Below, in pieces: positions 27,406 through 37,190 of a stretch of DNA of 52,199 nucleotides. The notes below the pieces were generated by a model. The model was not told where the DNA came from. It worked only from the letters and a program-made list of their open reading frames with translations, and searched no databases. The translations under genes and the position numbers were made by a program. The stretch comes from Smithella sp. GTDB lineage: Bacteria; Desulfobacterota; Syntrophia; Syntrophales; Smithellaceae. The stretch spans positions 1 to 52,199 of the forward strand of contig JAGOMJ010000013.1 in assembly GCA_017993615.1 (NCBI GenBank). Direction: 5' to 3'. Within the stretch, counting starts at the first letter, position 1; every line of letters begins with the position of its first letter.

Positions 27406-28387
27406 TCATTCCCCTCTCTGTTGTAAGATCCAGCGCCTGCTCTATGGATATTTTCGGGACATAACCGAAATCGTTTTTCGCTTTTTCATGGGAAAAATAA
27501 TGGGAGCGGGAAAACTGCAGCGCCACAAATCGCGTCATCGGCGGCTCTCCGTTAATTTTAAAAAATCTGTACCAGGCTTCGAACAAGGCCCCCATGTTCA
27601 ACGCCACTTTTTCGGGAACTCTTTTTGTGATGGGAGAAAGATTATATCGCGTCAGAATCTTGTTGATAAAATCCCAGAGCACGACCGGCCGTTCCTGGCC
27701 GATGAAATAAGCCTGTCCGGCAACAGATGATTGAGGAGACAACTTTTCGAACGCCAGGAGGTGCGCCTCAACGGCATTTTGAATATAGGTGACATCCACA
27801 AGATTCTTGCCGGTTCCGACTATTTTCAGTCTGCCCCGTTTTGCCGCATTGACCAGTCGAGGGACGAGATGCGGATCGTCCGGACCGATGATCTGGTGGG
27901 GCCTCAGGGCGACAGTAGATAATGTTTCATCATTAGCCTGCAAAACCTTCTGTTCGGCCAGCGTTTTGGTCCGGGAATAGTCATTATAAAATTTCAGGGC
28001 ATAGGGTTTGGTCTCGTCGGCTCTCAAAATATCATTGCCGTCGAAAACAACGCTGGGCGTGCTTGTATAAATCAGTTTTGTTATGCCGTTGGCGCGGCAC
28101 GCCTTGATGACATTTCCAGTGCCGACAACATTCGTCCGGTAATATTCATCATAGTCGCCCCAGATACCGACGCGCGATGCAACATGAAAGACCGCATCTA
28201 TTCCCTGAAATGCCGCCATAACCTCGGAAGCGTTTTGCAAATCGCCGCAAATAGTTTCAACGCCCATGGCCTGCAATGGCAGATGATTCCTGCGGCTGAA
28301 GTTCCGGACCTTGTGTCCTTTGGACAGCAAGCCGTTTGCCAGATTTCTTCCCAGAAAACCTCCCGCTCCGGTAACGATAATGTTCAT
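27392..28387 (-). CDS. oleD: OleD-like NAD(P)H-dependent 2-alkyl-3-ketoacid reductase
   Basis: The 331-residue extended SDR has VTGAGGFLGRNLANGL at the start, VFHVASRVGIWGDYDEYY, and the catalytic YSRTKTLAE (YxxxK). It belongs to the 3-beta-HSD/epimerase group to which OleD belongs. OleD reduces the 2-alkyl-3-ketoacid made by OleA to the 2-alkyl-3-hydroxyacid. Its ATG overlaps the oleC stop codon (ATGA). The call rests on adjacency to oleA, oleB and oleC as much as on sequence. Confidence 0.85.
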
Positions 28388-30009
28388 ATCCTCCCCCGGG
28401 CAACGTCATCAGCCAGTTTCAAACGGTCGATCTTGATATTGTGCCGGACATCGACGGGAAAGCTGTCGCAGAAATGGACTGACGTTATTGCCGCTGTCAA
28501 AGGATTCTTTCCGCCCAGACCCAATAACTCTTTTTCCAATCGTTTCCTGTCAAGCTTTCGCCCTGCCGAATTTCTTTCAATGACGATCGCAGCCGATTGC
28601 CTGCCTTTTTCTCCGATTCCGACCAGCGCCGACCGTCTGACGCCGTTATGCGTGTTGAAAATCGCTTCGCACATGACTGAGCATAATAATCCCGACGGTG
28701 TTTCGACGCGGTGCGATTTTCTCCCGCAGAACCAGAGCTTGCCTGCATCATCAATATAACCGAGATCGCCCATTCTGTGCCAAAACGATGCGCCGTCGGC
28801 AATCTTTGCCAGGGCAGTCTCCTGCGGAGATTGATAATACCCGGCGGTAACCATGTCGCCTTTCACAATGATTTCTCCGATCTGATGCAGGCCCAATATG
28901 CGCGCCTGCCGGATATGAGGAATTATGTTGTCGTTTATCGCCGCAATGGCAACTTTCACGCCGGGGGCAGGCTCTCCCACACAGGTTCCCTTGCCTTCAT
29001 CGGTGAGCGCGGCCGTTTGCTCCAAAACCATTTGTCCGGAAATATTGGCTACGGGAAGACTCTCCGTTGCGCCATAAGGCGTATAGGTGGTTCCGTTGGG
29101 CAGAATCCTGCTGAATCTTTTATGCAGTTCGTTTCTGACCGGTGCACCGAACATCACCAGATATTTCACCGAAGGAAGGGTAATGTTGTTTTTAATGCAG
29201 TAACTTCCCAGCGCTTCCCAGATAGCCGGCGATCCGGCCATAAAGGTAACTTTATTGTCCTTGATATTTTGCACCAATTGCTTCGGGTCCGCCTTTGCCG
29301 GTTGCGAGGGATTCATATCCGGAATGCAGGACGTCATGCCCATACAGAGCGTAAAGAGAGAAAACAGCGGGAAGCAGGGGAAATCTATTTCATTTTCATC
29401 GAGAGAAAAAAGCTCCTGTAAAAGACGAGTCTGCTCGTAATAAATTTTGTGGGTATAGACAACGCCTTTCGGGCAGCCGGTTCCGCCCGAGGTAAACAGA
29501 ATGGCTGCCGTTTCGTCCGGTTCCAGCTGCGCGCTTTGAAAACCGGCTCTGGCCCGTTTCAACATGGACAGCGGGAAGCAATTGCCTATCTTCGGTCCTT
29601 TGGTGGTAACTTTGAACCTGACCGATTTAAACGAGTTATTGAAAAGAATCCTCAGGAGATGCACTTCCGGTTCTGCAATCAATCCTTCCGGAGCCACTTC
29701 TTCAATGGCCGCAAGAAGATTTTTTCTGCCCATGCCGGGATCAATGAACACCGGGATGACGCCGATTTTAAAGAGGGCAAAAACCAGCGCGGGAAATTTT
29801 AATGACGGCCGGACAAAAAGAAGGGCTTTGCAGCCGCGACGAAATCCGATTTCAGAAAGACCGTTGGCGTATTTGCCGGCAAGCGTCTCCAGTTCCCCGA
29901 AGGTGATGGCTTTGTAGCGGTACTTTTTGCCCGTGCGAACGGGAAACTTGACCGCAACTTTGTCGTGATGAATTTTTGCTATCTCTTCGAAACGATCAGC
30001 GATGTTCAT
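28384..30009 (-). CDS. oleC: OleC-like AMP-dependent beta-lactone synthetase
   Basis: This ANL-superfamily enzyme of 541 residues has the ATP loop FTSGGTGCPKGVVYTH, the YTPYGATES motif and the A8-type MGDLGYIDDAGKLWFCGRK. OleC turns the OleD product into a beta-lactone using ATP. An ordinary acyl-CoA or acyl-ACP ligase would look similar, but the operon order OleA-B-C-D supports OleC. The gene starts 32 bases after oleB and its stop codon overlaps oleD. Confidence 0.85.
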   Translation of the reverse strand: MNIADRFEEIAKIHHDKVAVKFPVRTGKKYRYKAITFGELETLAGKYANGLSEIGFRRGCKALLFVRPSLKFPALVFALFKIGVIPVFIDPGMGRKNLLAAIEEVAPEGLIAEPEVHLLRILFNNSFKSVRFKVTTKGPKIGNCFPLSMLKRARAGFQSAQLEPDETAAILFTSGGTGCPKGVVYTHKIYYEQTRLLQELFSLDENEIDFPCFPLFSLFTLCMGMTSCIPDMNPSQPAKADPKQLVQNIKDNKVTFMAGSPAIWEALGSYCIKNNITLPSVKYLVMFGAPVRNELHKRFSRILPNGTTYTPYGATESLPVANISGQMVLEQTAALTDEGKGTCVGEPAPGVKVAIAAINDNIIPHIRQARILGLHQIGEIIVKGDMVTAGYYQSPQETALAKIADGASFWHRMGDLGYIDDAGKLWFCGRKSHRVETPSGLLCSVMCEAIFNTHNGVRRSALVGIGEKGRQSAAIVIERNSAGRKLDRKRLEKELLGLGGKNPLTAAITSVHFCDSFPVDVRHNIKIDRLKLADDVARGRI

Positions 30010-30041
30010 GGTTACAGCTTTTCACCGTCATGCAATTTTAT

Positions 30042-30902
30042 TCAAACAAACTTTCCGAGTTCTGCAATGATGTCGTCTCCGGCGTCTTCCAGAACATAAT
30101 GGCCGGCGTCCTCAAATGTTTTTACGGTCGCGTGAGGATAAATTTCCTGCCAGCGATTGAGAAAATAATCGTGAAAGCAAAAATCCCTTTTTCCCCAGAG
30201 AATAAGCACGGGACATCGATGTTGCGCAAGCGATAATTCAACAGATTTTAACGTCTGATAGCTCCGGTGTCCGGGCGTCATGGGAATATCGGCAACAAAC
30301 TGCGCTATGGCAATCCGGTTTTCGTAATTGTCGTACGGATACAAATATCCCTTTCTGATTTCAGGAGACATTTTTTTAGCAACAGCCATGTACGTTGCAG
30401 CCAGGGCAAATCCGTTAAGACGGCGAATCACCTGTTCGGCCAAAATGGGAATCCGGCACATATTAATCTGAAAGGCGATCACCTTGGACGTGTAAGCGGC
30501 GCTGTTCAGGATCACTATTTTTTTAACCAGTTCCGGACGTCGCTTTAGAAGTCCGAAACCGATGGGGCCTCCCCAGTCGTGAACAACCAGCACAACGTTT
30601 TTCAACTCCAGATAGGAAACAAGTTTGTCCAGATTCCTGATGTGTTGATGCAAGGTATAGGCATATTGCTGCGGTTTATCCGACAGACCGCAACCGATGT
30701 GATCCGGGACAATCACCCTGTTGGATATGGAAAACGCCGCCACCAGTTTTCTGTAGTAAAACGACCAGGTGGGATTGCCGTGAAGCATCAGCATCGGATC
30801 ACCTTGTCCTTCATCGAGGTAATGCAGGGAAATATTATCCTTGAGTTGATAGAAATGGGATGTGAAAGGATATAATTTGTTCAACCAGTCCGGTCTTACC
30901 AT
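30042..30902 (-). CDS. oleB: OleB-like alpha/beta-hydrolase (beta-lactone decarboxylase)
   Basis: The 286-residue alpha/beta-hydrolase resembles haloalkane dehalogenases, as OleB does: the oxyanion region HGNPTWSFYYRKL, the nucleophile Asp109 in VVHDWGGPIG and the catalytic His in EDAGHYVLED. OleB decarboxylates cis-beta-lactones to cis-olefins, the last step of head-to-head hydrocarbon synthesis. It overlaps the end of oleA by seven bases. Confidence 0.87.
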   Translation of the reverse strand: MVRPDWLNKLYPFTSHFYQLKDNISLHYLDEGQGDPMLMLHGNPTWSFYYRKLVAAFSISNRVIVPDHIGCGLSDKPQQYAYTLHQHIRNLDKLVSYLELKNVVLVVHDWGGPIGFGLLKRRPELVKKIVILNSAAYTSKVIAFQINMCRIPILAEQVIRRLNGFALAATYMAVAKKMSPEIRKGYLYPYDNYENRIAIAQFVADIPMTPGHRSYQTLKSVELSLAQHRCPVLILWGKRDFCFHDYFLNRWQEIYPHATVKTFEDAGHYVLEDAGDDIIAELGKFV

Positions 30903-31927
30903 TTTACCCCCAGCATAATGGAATTCAGGCCCGACCCGATGCCCAACAAACCCACCTGGCTGCCTGCGGGAATTTTTTTCTCTTCATCATAAATAGCCAG
31001 TGTTACGGGCAGCGCAGAAGCTCCGGTATTGCCCAAAAATTGATACGTGGTAAACGTGGGACAATGCTCCAGTTTCAGAATCTGCTTTAACAGAGTTTCA
31101 TGAGCCACACCCACCTGATGACCGACAAAGCAGTCCACGTCATCGTGGGTCCACCCCAGTTCCCGTTTGGTTTCTGCCCAGGTTTTTTCAGCCAGGGCAA
31201 CGCCGGATTTCATCAGTTCCTCGGAATCGGTTTCCATCATCAAGGATTGCGTGTCTCCGCCGCCGCGACATAGGACGTTGGCTGAAGAATCGACAAGCGA
31301 GGCTCCTCCCAGCAGGCAATGACCTTCATGGACATGATCCTTGTGAGAAACCGTATAGGCAACAGCGGCTGAGCCGATGGTCAGATTGGCAATATATTTT
31401 TTGATGCTTTTTCTGGTTATATTTTTATCATTTAATAACCGGTCAATGGTCTGAAAAAGCAGCGGTCCGCCGTTTTCGCCGGACACGATCAGGGCATGTT
31501 TAATGAACCCGTTGTCGATCATATTAGCGGCAACGACAAACGAGCTCATGACGCCCAGACACGCGTTGGACAGATCGAAGAACATGATATCCGTTTGCAG
31601 TTCCAGATTGTGATGAACGATCGAAGACGTCGATGGCTCCAGAAAATCGCGGCAGACGGAGGCATGAATCAATAAATCAATCTGGTCCGGCTGCACGATG
31701 TTTTTCTCAAACAGATTACGGGCGGCCTGCGTGGATAAATCGCTGGGCATGGTTCCGGGCGGCCAGAACCGCCTTTCCTTAATGCCGGTCATCAGTTCGA
31801 CCCGTCCCGCGGGCAGTTTGAGCCGTTCATAAAGAGGCGCAAGCCGCTCCTCAATTTCTTCCGACGTCATGACCTGGTCGGGAAGATGATAAGCAAAAGA
31901 AGAGATGACCGCGTTTTTAAACCTCAT
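30896..31927 (-). CDS. oleA: OleA-like thiolase-fold condensing enzyme
   Basis: The 343-residue protein is KAS III-like. Cys123 lies in DLSNACLG, His in FVGHQVGVAHE and Asn in FLGNTGAS. Glu97 in DFLEPSTS is 26 residues before the Cys, the same spacing as the key Glu117 and Cys143 that I recall for Xanthomonas OleA. OleA joins two fatty acyl-CoA chains head to head by a non-decarboxylative Claisen condensation. ATG 31927 overlaps the CrtI-like stop codon (ATGA); a TTG at 31951 is less likely. A FabH- or DarB-like role is the alternative, but the neighbours argue for OleA. Confidence 0.87.
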   Translation of the reverse strand: MRFKNAVISSFAYHLPDQVMTSEEIEERLAPLYERLKLPAGRVELMTGIKERRFWPPGTMPSDLSTQAARNLFEKNIVQPDQIDLLIHASVCRDFLEPSTSSIVHHNLELQTDIMFFDLSNACLGVMSSFVVAANMIDNGFIKHALIVSGENGGPLLFQTIDRLLNDKNITRKSIKKYIANLTIGSAAVAYTVSHKDHVHEGHCLLGGASLVDSSANVLCRGGGDTQSLMMETDSEELMKSGVALAEKTWAETKRELGWTHDDVDCFVGHQVGVAHETLLKQILKLEHCPTFTTYQFLGNTGASALPVTLAIYDEEKKIPAGSQVGLLGIGSGLNSIMLGVKW

Positions 31928-33309
31928 GCTTTTTCTCCGTTCATCAGACAATGAAGATTCGCCATGGAAATACCGCTGAGCATGGCGCCGACGATCCCCA
32001 GAAAGCCCTGATCCGTGCCGCAGATAAACAGGTTTTTTATGCCGGTGCGCCCGTCTCTGACTTTCTCGGTTGTGCCGTAAACCGCGCCCTTGAAATGACC
32101 GGTGAAGCGGTTAATGGTCTTGGGTGTGAAAACATCATGATAAAGCAGCTTGGCCTGAAATTGCGGAATCACTTTTGCAACAAGCGACAAAGCCGCATTA
32201 CATACTTCCTTTTTCTTTTGAAGATATGTTTTTCTGTCCAACGCGTTCCATTGATCAAAATTGGCAATAAAGGTGATTCGAATTAATCCTTCATCGTAAT
32301 CATCGGTTCCGAAATTGTTCGGCAGGCAAATGACGGCACTGCGATAATCACAAAGATCCCGGGACTTTTTGTAGTCGTACGTATCATTGTCATTGTAAAA
32401 AATAATGGTTTCTTTGATGCCCGCCTCAACGGGCTTTTTGTCAAAGAATAAAAGGTTTTCCGCAAAACTCATGTTGCCGACTGCAGGCCTGTCGCTTTTT
32501 TCGGAAACAATGTTCATGGTTTCGGGCAAGCCGATAGAGGACATTATTTTGTCGGTCCGGATGCTTTCTCCGGAATCAAGCGTTACGCCGGTTACGCTTT
32601 CATTTTCCACATCTATTTTTTTGACGCCCGTTCCCAGACGCAATTCGCCGCCGGCTTGTTTGTATTTCTCAATCAGCAGACTGATGATGGTGCGCACGCC
32701 GTTTCGGGGGCGGCTGAAGCCTTCCAGATAAATACTTTTGAACATAATGACGAACTGGGAAAAATCCATATCGTTTTCCCACGCACTGCCGTAAATCAAC
32801 AGAGGACAAAAAAGCATTTCCAGCAAATACTCATCGGAGATAATTTCCCGAACTTTTTCTTTGGCGCTTTGCGGTTTGTTGCTCAGATTAACGTCATCAA
32901 AATTGATGACTACGTCAAGCAGTCTGGCAAAAGGATCTTTCTGATGGGGAAAGTGTTTTCCGATGTCCTGTATCAGCAACTGCGGATCATTAGCGAATGC
33001 GAGATCGTGTGCAGGAAACACAATGCGCGAAAAATTCTGTTGCGAGAGTTCCAGCTGTTCGTAAGGTATTCGTAATTGTTTCAGCAGTTTGGTCAGCGGC
33101 CGGCCCCGTTCACCCTGGCGGGCAAAATTGGTCATTGCATGAAGCCCGACATCCAGTTTCCGGCCCTGGCGGTCATAGTAGGAATTCAGTCCGCCGGGAA
33201 TTTTATGCCGTTCCAGGATGCAGACTTTTTGATCAAACATCGCGAGCCGGATGCCGGCCGCCAGACCGGACATGCCCGCGCCTATGATTACCGTATCATA
33301 TTGTGTCAT
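31924..33309 (-). CDS. CrtI-like FAD oxidoreductase (first copy)
   Basis: The 461-residue protein has TVIIGAGMSGLAAGIRLA, then ILERHKIPGGLNSYY, and a C-terminal FAD segment FICGTDQGFLGIVGAML, again the phytoene desaturase/isomerase architecture. It lies between the ACP and OleA genes and overlaps both (TAATG with the ACP gene, ATGA with oleA), so its product is made together with them. It may introduce or move double bonds on ACP-bound or released chains before condensation. The substrate is inferred only from position. Confidence 0.8.
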   Translation of the reverse strand: MTQYDTVIIGAGMSGLAAGIRLAMFDQKVCILERHKIPGGLNSYYDRQGRKLDVGLHAMTNFARQGERGRPLTKLLKQLRIPYEQLELSQQNFSRIVFPAHDLAFANDPQLLIQDIGKHFPHQKDPFARLLDVVINFDDVNLSNKPQSAKEKVREIISDEYLLEMLFCPLLIYGSAWENDMDFSQFVIMFKSIYLEGFSRPRNGVRTIISLLIEKYKQAGGELRLGTGVKKIDVENESVTGVTLDSGESIRTDKIMSSIGLPETMNIVSEKSDRPAVGNMSFAENLLFFDKKPVEAGIKETIIFYNDNDTYDYKKSRDLCDYRSAVICLPNNFGTDDYDEGLIRITFIANFDQWNALDRKTYLQKKKEVCNAALSLVAKVIPQFQAKLLYHDVFTPKTINRFTGHFKGAVYGTTEKVRDGRTGIKNLFICGTDQGFLGIVGAMLSGISMANLHCLMNGEKA

Positions 33310-33566
33310 TATGCCGGACTTACAGCAAACTTGGGGCCGAGATATTCAATACAGCTCTTCAATGTTGCCAGCTTCATGTAATCTTCGGTAGGCACTTCAA
33401 TTCTATATCTCTTCTTCAGTTCCATGACCACATCCAGAAAGTCCATGGAATCCATATCCAGTTGTTCCCTTAATCTGATGTTGTCGTCGAGATTTGAAAG
33501 GTCTTCATCAATCGCAATTTCAGCTATGATATCGATGATTTTTTTTCTTATGGTTTGATAGTCCAT
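33309..33566 (-). CDS. Acyl carrier protein
   Basis: The 85-residue acidic four-helix protein has the phosphopantetheine site LDMDSMDFLDVV, with the Ser in DSM. It would carry the growing chain for the cluster ketosynthases. It lies 20 bases after the ketosynthase gene. It is the only ACP in the window; no phosphopantetheinyl transferase is visible. Confidence 0.93.
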   Translation of the reverse strand: MDYQTIRKKIIDIIAEIAIDEDLSNLDDNIRLREQLDMDSMDFLDVVMELKKRYRIEVPTEDYMKLATLKSCIEYLGPKFAVSPA

Positions 33567-33586
33567 GCCCCTGCCTCCTTATAATT

Positions 33587-34828
33587 TTATTGTTTGTATT
33601 TTTTTACGATTAAAACGGAATTTATGCCCAGCATCCCGAACGAATTGCTCAAAATAAAGTTCACGTCTTTTTTGACGGGATCGCCGTTAACCAGATTTTT
33701 CACGTTACACTTCGGATCGACATTCTCAATATATTTACACGAATGAATTTTGTGATCGGTGAAGCTCGGCAGATTTCCTGCCAGTTCCAGAGCGCCGGCG
33801 GCGCCCATGGCATGCCCGATAAAGCCTTTTGTGCAATTGACGTAGGTGTTATCGGATTGTCCGAAAACCGCCCTGACCGCTTCACACTCGTTTTCATCTC
33901 CGGACACTGTTCCGGTGGCGTGCAGATTAACGATATCAATATCGCGGGGGGAGATGTTTGCCTTGGCCATTGCCGTGTTTATGCACTGAATTTGCCGTTG
34001 GGTATCCGGCAGCACAAAATCGACGGCATCGGAATTGACATGATATCCCGCTATTTCCCCGTAAATCTTCGCTCCGCGTTGCAAGGCATCCTCCAGTCTT
34101 TCCAGGACAAAAACGGCTCCGCCTTCCGAAACCACAATGCCGTTTCGGTTGATGTCCAGCGGGCGGCTCGCTTTTGTGGGATCTTCATGAGAACCCAAGG
34201 CACCCTGGCTTTTGAATCCCGCAAAGATGCCGAATGTTCCCGTGCTTTCCGAAACGCCTCCGGCCAACGCCAGATCGATTTCACCGAGCTGCAGCATCTG
34301 CATGCCGTGAATAACGCCGATATTGCCCGCTGCACAGGCTGCGCCGATCGTGTAGGCGGGACCGGTAATTCCCGTATTCAGACTGACTTCGCCGGCGGGC
34401 GTGTTGGCCACGGTTCTCGGATTGTGATGATGAGACCATAAACCGGCATCGAGATTATTCTGGTGGAGTTCATAAATTTCATTTTCGGTTTCCACATTGC
34501 CGTGCTCGGTAATGCCCAGGTAAATGCCGGTTCTGTCCTTGACCAGTGATTCCAGGGACAGACCGCTATCTTTCAATGCCTCGTGCGCGCAGTAAATCGA
34601 AATAGAACCGGCCCGGGTTCCCCGGCGACGCATTTTTTTCTTCTGATAAAGATATTCGTCAAAATTACAGTTACCCGCGGCAACCTTTCCCATATATCGG
34701 ACTTCCATTTCCGAAATTCCGGATTTCTGGTTTAAAAGGGCGCGGCGAAAATCGTTCAGATGATTGGCGTTGGGAGCCGTCAACCCGACTCCGGTGATCA
34801 CCACCCTGATATTCTGCTTGCTGGTCAT
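33587..34828 (-). CDS. FabF-type ketosynthase, first gene of the lipid operon
   Basis: The 413-residue KAS II-type enzyme has all three catalytic residues: Cys165 in GAACAAGN, His303 in NLHATGT and His339 in GFIGHAMGAAG. It condenses malonyl-ACP with an acyl chain. It is first in a run of eleven tightly packed genes, followed directly by the ACP. It is clearly diverged from the two ketosynthase-like genes on the right arm, suggesting separate tasks. The binding site is weak (GGTGA). Confidence 0.9.
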   Translation of the reverse strand: MTSKQNIRVVITGVGLTAPNANHLNDFRRALLNQKSGISEMEVRYMGKVAAGNCNFDEYLYQKKKMRRRGTRAGSISIYCAHEALKDSGLSLESLVKDRTGIYLGITEHGNVETENEIYELHQNNLDAGLWSHHHNPRTVANTPAGEVSLNTGITGPAYTIGAACAAGNIGVIHGMQMLQLGEIDLALAGGVSESTGTFGIFAGFKSQGALGSHEDPTKASRPLDINRNGIVVSEGGAVFVLERLEDALQRGAKIYGEIAGYHVNSDAVDFVLPDTQRQIQCINTAMAKANISPRDIDIVNLHATGTVSGDENECEAVRAVFGQSDNTYVNCTKGFIGHAMGAAGALELAGNLPSFTDHKIHSCKYIENVDPKCNVKNLVNGDPVKKDVNFILSNSFGMLGINSVLIVKKYKQ

Positions 34829-34950
34829 GGACGCTTCACCATTTCATGTTTGTTTTTTCAAATAGATACCAAAGACCGAGACCACGTGTGACGGTTCCGG
34901 CTGCGCAAATCAGAATTTTAAAAGAGGGCTTGTTATGTAAATTTATTAAA

Positions 34951-34995
34951 ATGAGAGCTATTTTTTAATTTATCATTAAAATAACAATAGCTTAA
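34951..34995. other. AT-rich stem-loop between the exonuclease and ketosynthase genes
   Basis: AGCTATT pairs with AATAGCT, and inside it TTTTAAT with ATTAAAA around a short loop. It lies in the roughly 290-base leader of the minus-strand lipid operon. It could be a weak terminator for the exonuclease gene or an operator. Apart from this and a possible promoter at 35043, I see nothing else in this gap. Confidence 0.35.
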
Positions 34996-35042
34996 GAAGA
35001 CTCTCTTAGTCCCTCACAAAAATAAAATTTTGATTTTTTTAC

Positions 35043-35071
35043 CTCATAGCAACCTTGAAGGGACATGTCAA
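35043..35071 (-). promoter_or_regulatory. Possible promoter for the minus-strand lipid operon
   Basis: On the minus strand TTGACA (35071-35066), a 17-base spacer and TATGAG (35048-35043). The -35 box is perfect and the -10 box weak, as expected for a regulated promoter. The leader would be about 210 bases. Confidence 0.4.
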
Positions 35072-35122
35072 CAAAAATTTGAGGAATTACTCAACTTAGA
35101 TTGATGATTTTCTCAGTATTTT

Positions 35123-35617
35123 TTAAGTATTTGTTTTTCTTATAATTTCTATCATAATTTTTGCACAGGCCAGCGTATCGGACAAGGCGTCGTGATGCTG
35201 TAAGTCAATATTGAAATTTCTGCAAACGGCGGGCAGGTTGGTGGGATAGAGGTTGAATACCTTCCGGGAAAGCTTCATCGTACATTGAAAATCAAGGTCC
35301 GGGGGCGTGATAGCATATCTTCTGCAACAGGCGCGCAGAACGCCTTTATCGAAGCCGGCATTGTGAGCCACGGCAAAATCAATGCCTTCAAAAAACGGCT
35401 TAATCGATTTCCAGCACTGATCGAAAGTCGGCTGATCTTCAACATCGCCCCAGGTAATACCGTGAATGTGTGTGAAGACAAAATACCGGTATGGCGGCCT
35501 GATCAGAAAGGATGTCCGGTGGATGATTTTGTTATCTTCGACACGCACCAAGCCGAGAGCACAGGCGCTGTCCTGATAATAATTGGCGGTTTCAAAATCC
35601 AGGGCCAGAAAATTCAT
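35123..35617 (-). CDS. DEDDh-family 3'-5' exonuclease (PolC/DnaQ epsilon-like)
   Basis: The 164-residue protein is a single exonuclease domain: MNFLALDFETANYY (Asp and Glu metal ligands), AHNAGFDKGVL (Asp) and HHDALSDTLACA (His and Asp). Free-standing members act in DNA or RNA repair and turnover. ATG 35617 fits the conserved start; TTG 35623 is the alternative. It lies just upstream of the lipid operon on the same strand, about 290 bases away, with no evident functional link. Confidence 0.85.
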   Translation of the reverse strand: MNFLALDFETANYYQDSACALGLVRVEDNKIIHRTSFLIRPPYRYFVFTHIHGITWGDVEDQPTFDQCWKSIKPFFEGIDFAVAHNAGFDKGVLRACCRRYAITPPDLDFQCTMKLSRKVFNLYPTNLPAVCRNFNIDLQHHDALSDTLACAKIMIEIIRKTNT

Positions 35618-35733
35618 GATCAACCCGATTCATCCATGAGATCTGTCAATAATTGTTCGTTTTTCAGACGAACTTTTTATCCCTATAACTTTTTTTCCGA
35701 TAAAGGACAATCCTCAATCAACATCATTAAAAA

Positions 35734-35761
35734 CCCCCTTGAATCTTCCGATTCAAGGGGG
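35734..35761 (-). terminator. Intrinsic terminator after the small membrane protein gene
   Basis: A perfect 12-pair stem (35734-35745 with 35750-35761) with a TTCC loop. On the minus strand it is followed by TTTTT, so it ends transcription from the gene at 35848-36123. Confidence 0.85.
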
Positions 35762-35847
35762 CAACCACTATAAAAACAGATCATGATTTTTGTTGATAGC
35801 GGTTATTTACATTCTGTTTTCGTTCCTTCAAATCTTTTTAACACGTG

Positions 35848-36123
35848 CTACATAACCATAGTTTTAACTGCATCGATAACCGGATTGGTGAACAATGCCA
35901 TCAAAAGCGTGTAAATAGCAAACGCACCAACCATTTCGGCAACATACATTTTTTCATATTTCCTTTTCAGAGTCATCAAGATCAACCCGCCGACAATCAG
36001 GCACCCCAGTTGGAAATAGGGAAAATCAGCCGCGCCTGTTGCCGCGTACTCCGCAAAGCCGAACGTTGCAGTAAAAATAACAACCGCCGCTGCCACCGCT
36101 ATTGTTCTTAATGTCTTTTTCAT
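35848..36123 (-). CDS. Small membrane protein with signal-like N-terminus
   Basis: The 91-residue protein starts with a hydrophobic, signal-like segment (residues 5-24), then two more likely membrane segments (about 37-52 and 65-82) separated by a basic LKRKYEK. A binding site (GGAGGTAAC) precedes the ATG and a strong terminator follows, so it is a real monocistronic gene. I recognise no family. It sits between the two lipid arms. Confidence 0.65.
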   Translation of the reverse strand: MKKTLRTIAVAAAVVIFTATFGFAEYAATGAADFPYFQLGCLIVGGLILMTLKRKYEKMYVAEMVGAFAIYTLLMALFTNPVIDAVKTMVM

Positions 36124-36395
36124 GATCTGTTACCTCCTTTCCTGCGTTGTTGCCTATATTTATTGAAATTATCGTGCCAGTTTGCGTGAAAGGATCGTTA
36201 TTTTCTATGTCATTGAAATAATAAAATATTTGTCTTTTGACATCGGCCGGATTTTTTCTCTGAGACCGTTATCCGAAATTTTTTTAATAAATTGTTCAAG
36301 ACGTTTAATGAAACATACAAAAAGATAAGAACGAAATGCTTTTTGGCAAAAGCGATGTAAAGCGGATTTGAAAATTGAAACGGACCGATAAAAAT

Positions 36396-36923
36396 TTATT
36401 TTGATGAAGGTTTGTTGAATTTTGCAAAAATCCAGTAGGGCACCCCGACCGGATTAAGATTTTTATACTGATTGATCGACAAGATATAATCTCCCAGTTT
36501 TTTGATGGACTCCTCGGGCGTATCCACAAACTCCACGCCCGCCTCGTAAGACTTGACGTCTTCTGCGGGCTTGCTCCATTTCACCTTGCCGAATACCGTT
36601 ACCGTTTGTTTCAAATTTTTCAATACTAAATCGATTTTCAAAAATGTATCGACGGGCAAAAGACAATTTCCCTGAATCCGGGTTCCGGTCATGGAAATGT
36701 CTTCGCTGTAATTATAGAGGATATCTTCTTTGGGAAGATTTTCTATTTCGGAAAGAATGGTAATCAGCACCTCGTTTTCTTCATCGAGACGTTCCGCTTT
36801 TCTTGCGGCTTTAATTTCTTGATCAGCCGCCTCCTTTTTACTGTTTTTTAGTCGTTTGGCGATGATCCTTTCTTTGACGAAGACTTTTTCTTCATATTTT
36901 GTTTCAGGATTTTTTTTGGCCAT
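36396..36923 (-). CDS. PilZ-like domain protein with charged N-terminal helix
   Basis: Residues 1-70 are highly charged and probably coiled coil. Residues 80-165 look like a PilZ barrel, with SEDISMTGTRIQG (the DxSxxG type motif) and VKSYEAGVEFVD near the end. PilZ proteins usually bind c-di-GMP through an RxxxR and the DxSxxG motif; the RxxxR part is not clear here, so binding is uncertain. It diverges from the right-arm lipid operon across a 260-base gap. The diguanylate cyclase at 14.8 kb could supply the signal. Confidence 0.65.
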   Translation of the reverse strand: MAKKNPETKYEEKVFVKERIIAKRLKNSKKEAADQEIKAARKAERLDEENEVLITILSEIENLPKEDILYNYSEDISMTGTRIQGNCLLPVDTFLKIDLVLKNLKQTVTVFGKVKWSKPAEDVKSYEAGVEFVDTPEESIKKLGDYILSINQYKNLNPVGVPYWIFAKFNKPSSK

Positions 36924-37114
36924 CACGATCTCCTAATAATTAAAATATCAAATGATAGTCTTCCTAATATTATCGCAACAGGATACCAAAAAAACAAGCG
37001 GTTTTTTGGACCGTTTCCCGAAGGCCCTGCCGGACAACCGTATCCGGATTGGGGAAACGCAAGACGGAAGCGGGGCAAAAAGAGGGAAAATCATCGTCAC
37101 TGGGGAATATTCAT

Positions 37115-37143
37115 TTGACTTTTTACCGACGTCAATTTAAGTT
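37115..37143 (+). promoter_or_regulatory. Possible promoter for the right-arm lipid operon
   Basis: TTGACT (37115-37120), a 17-base spacer and TAAGTT (37138-37143). The -10 box is weak. It lies about 45 bases before the ketosynthase start. Confidence 0.4.
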
Positions 37144-37190
37144 TTACATCTATTTTTAGAATCGCCGTAAAAATCAGATGAGGGTTGAAT

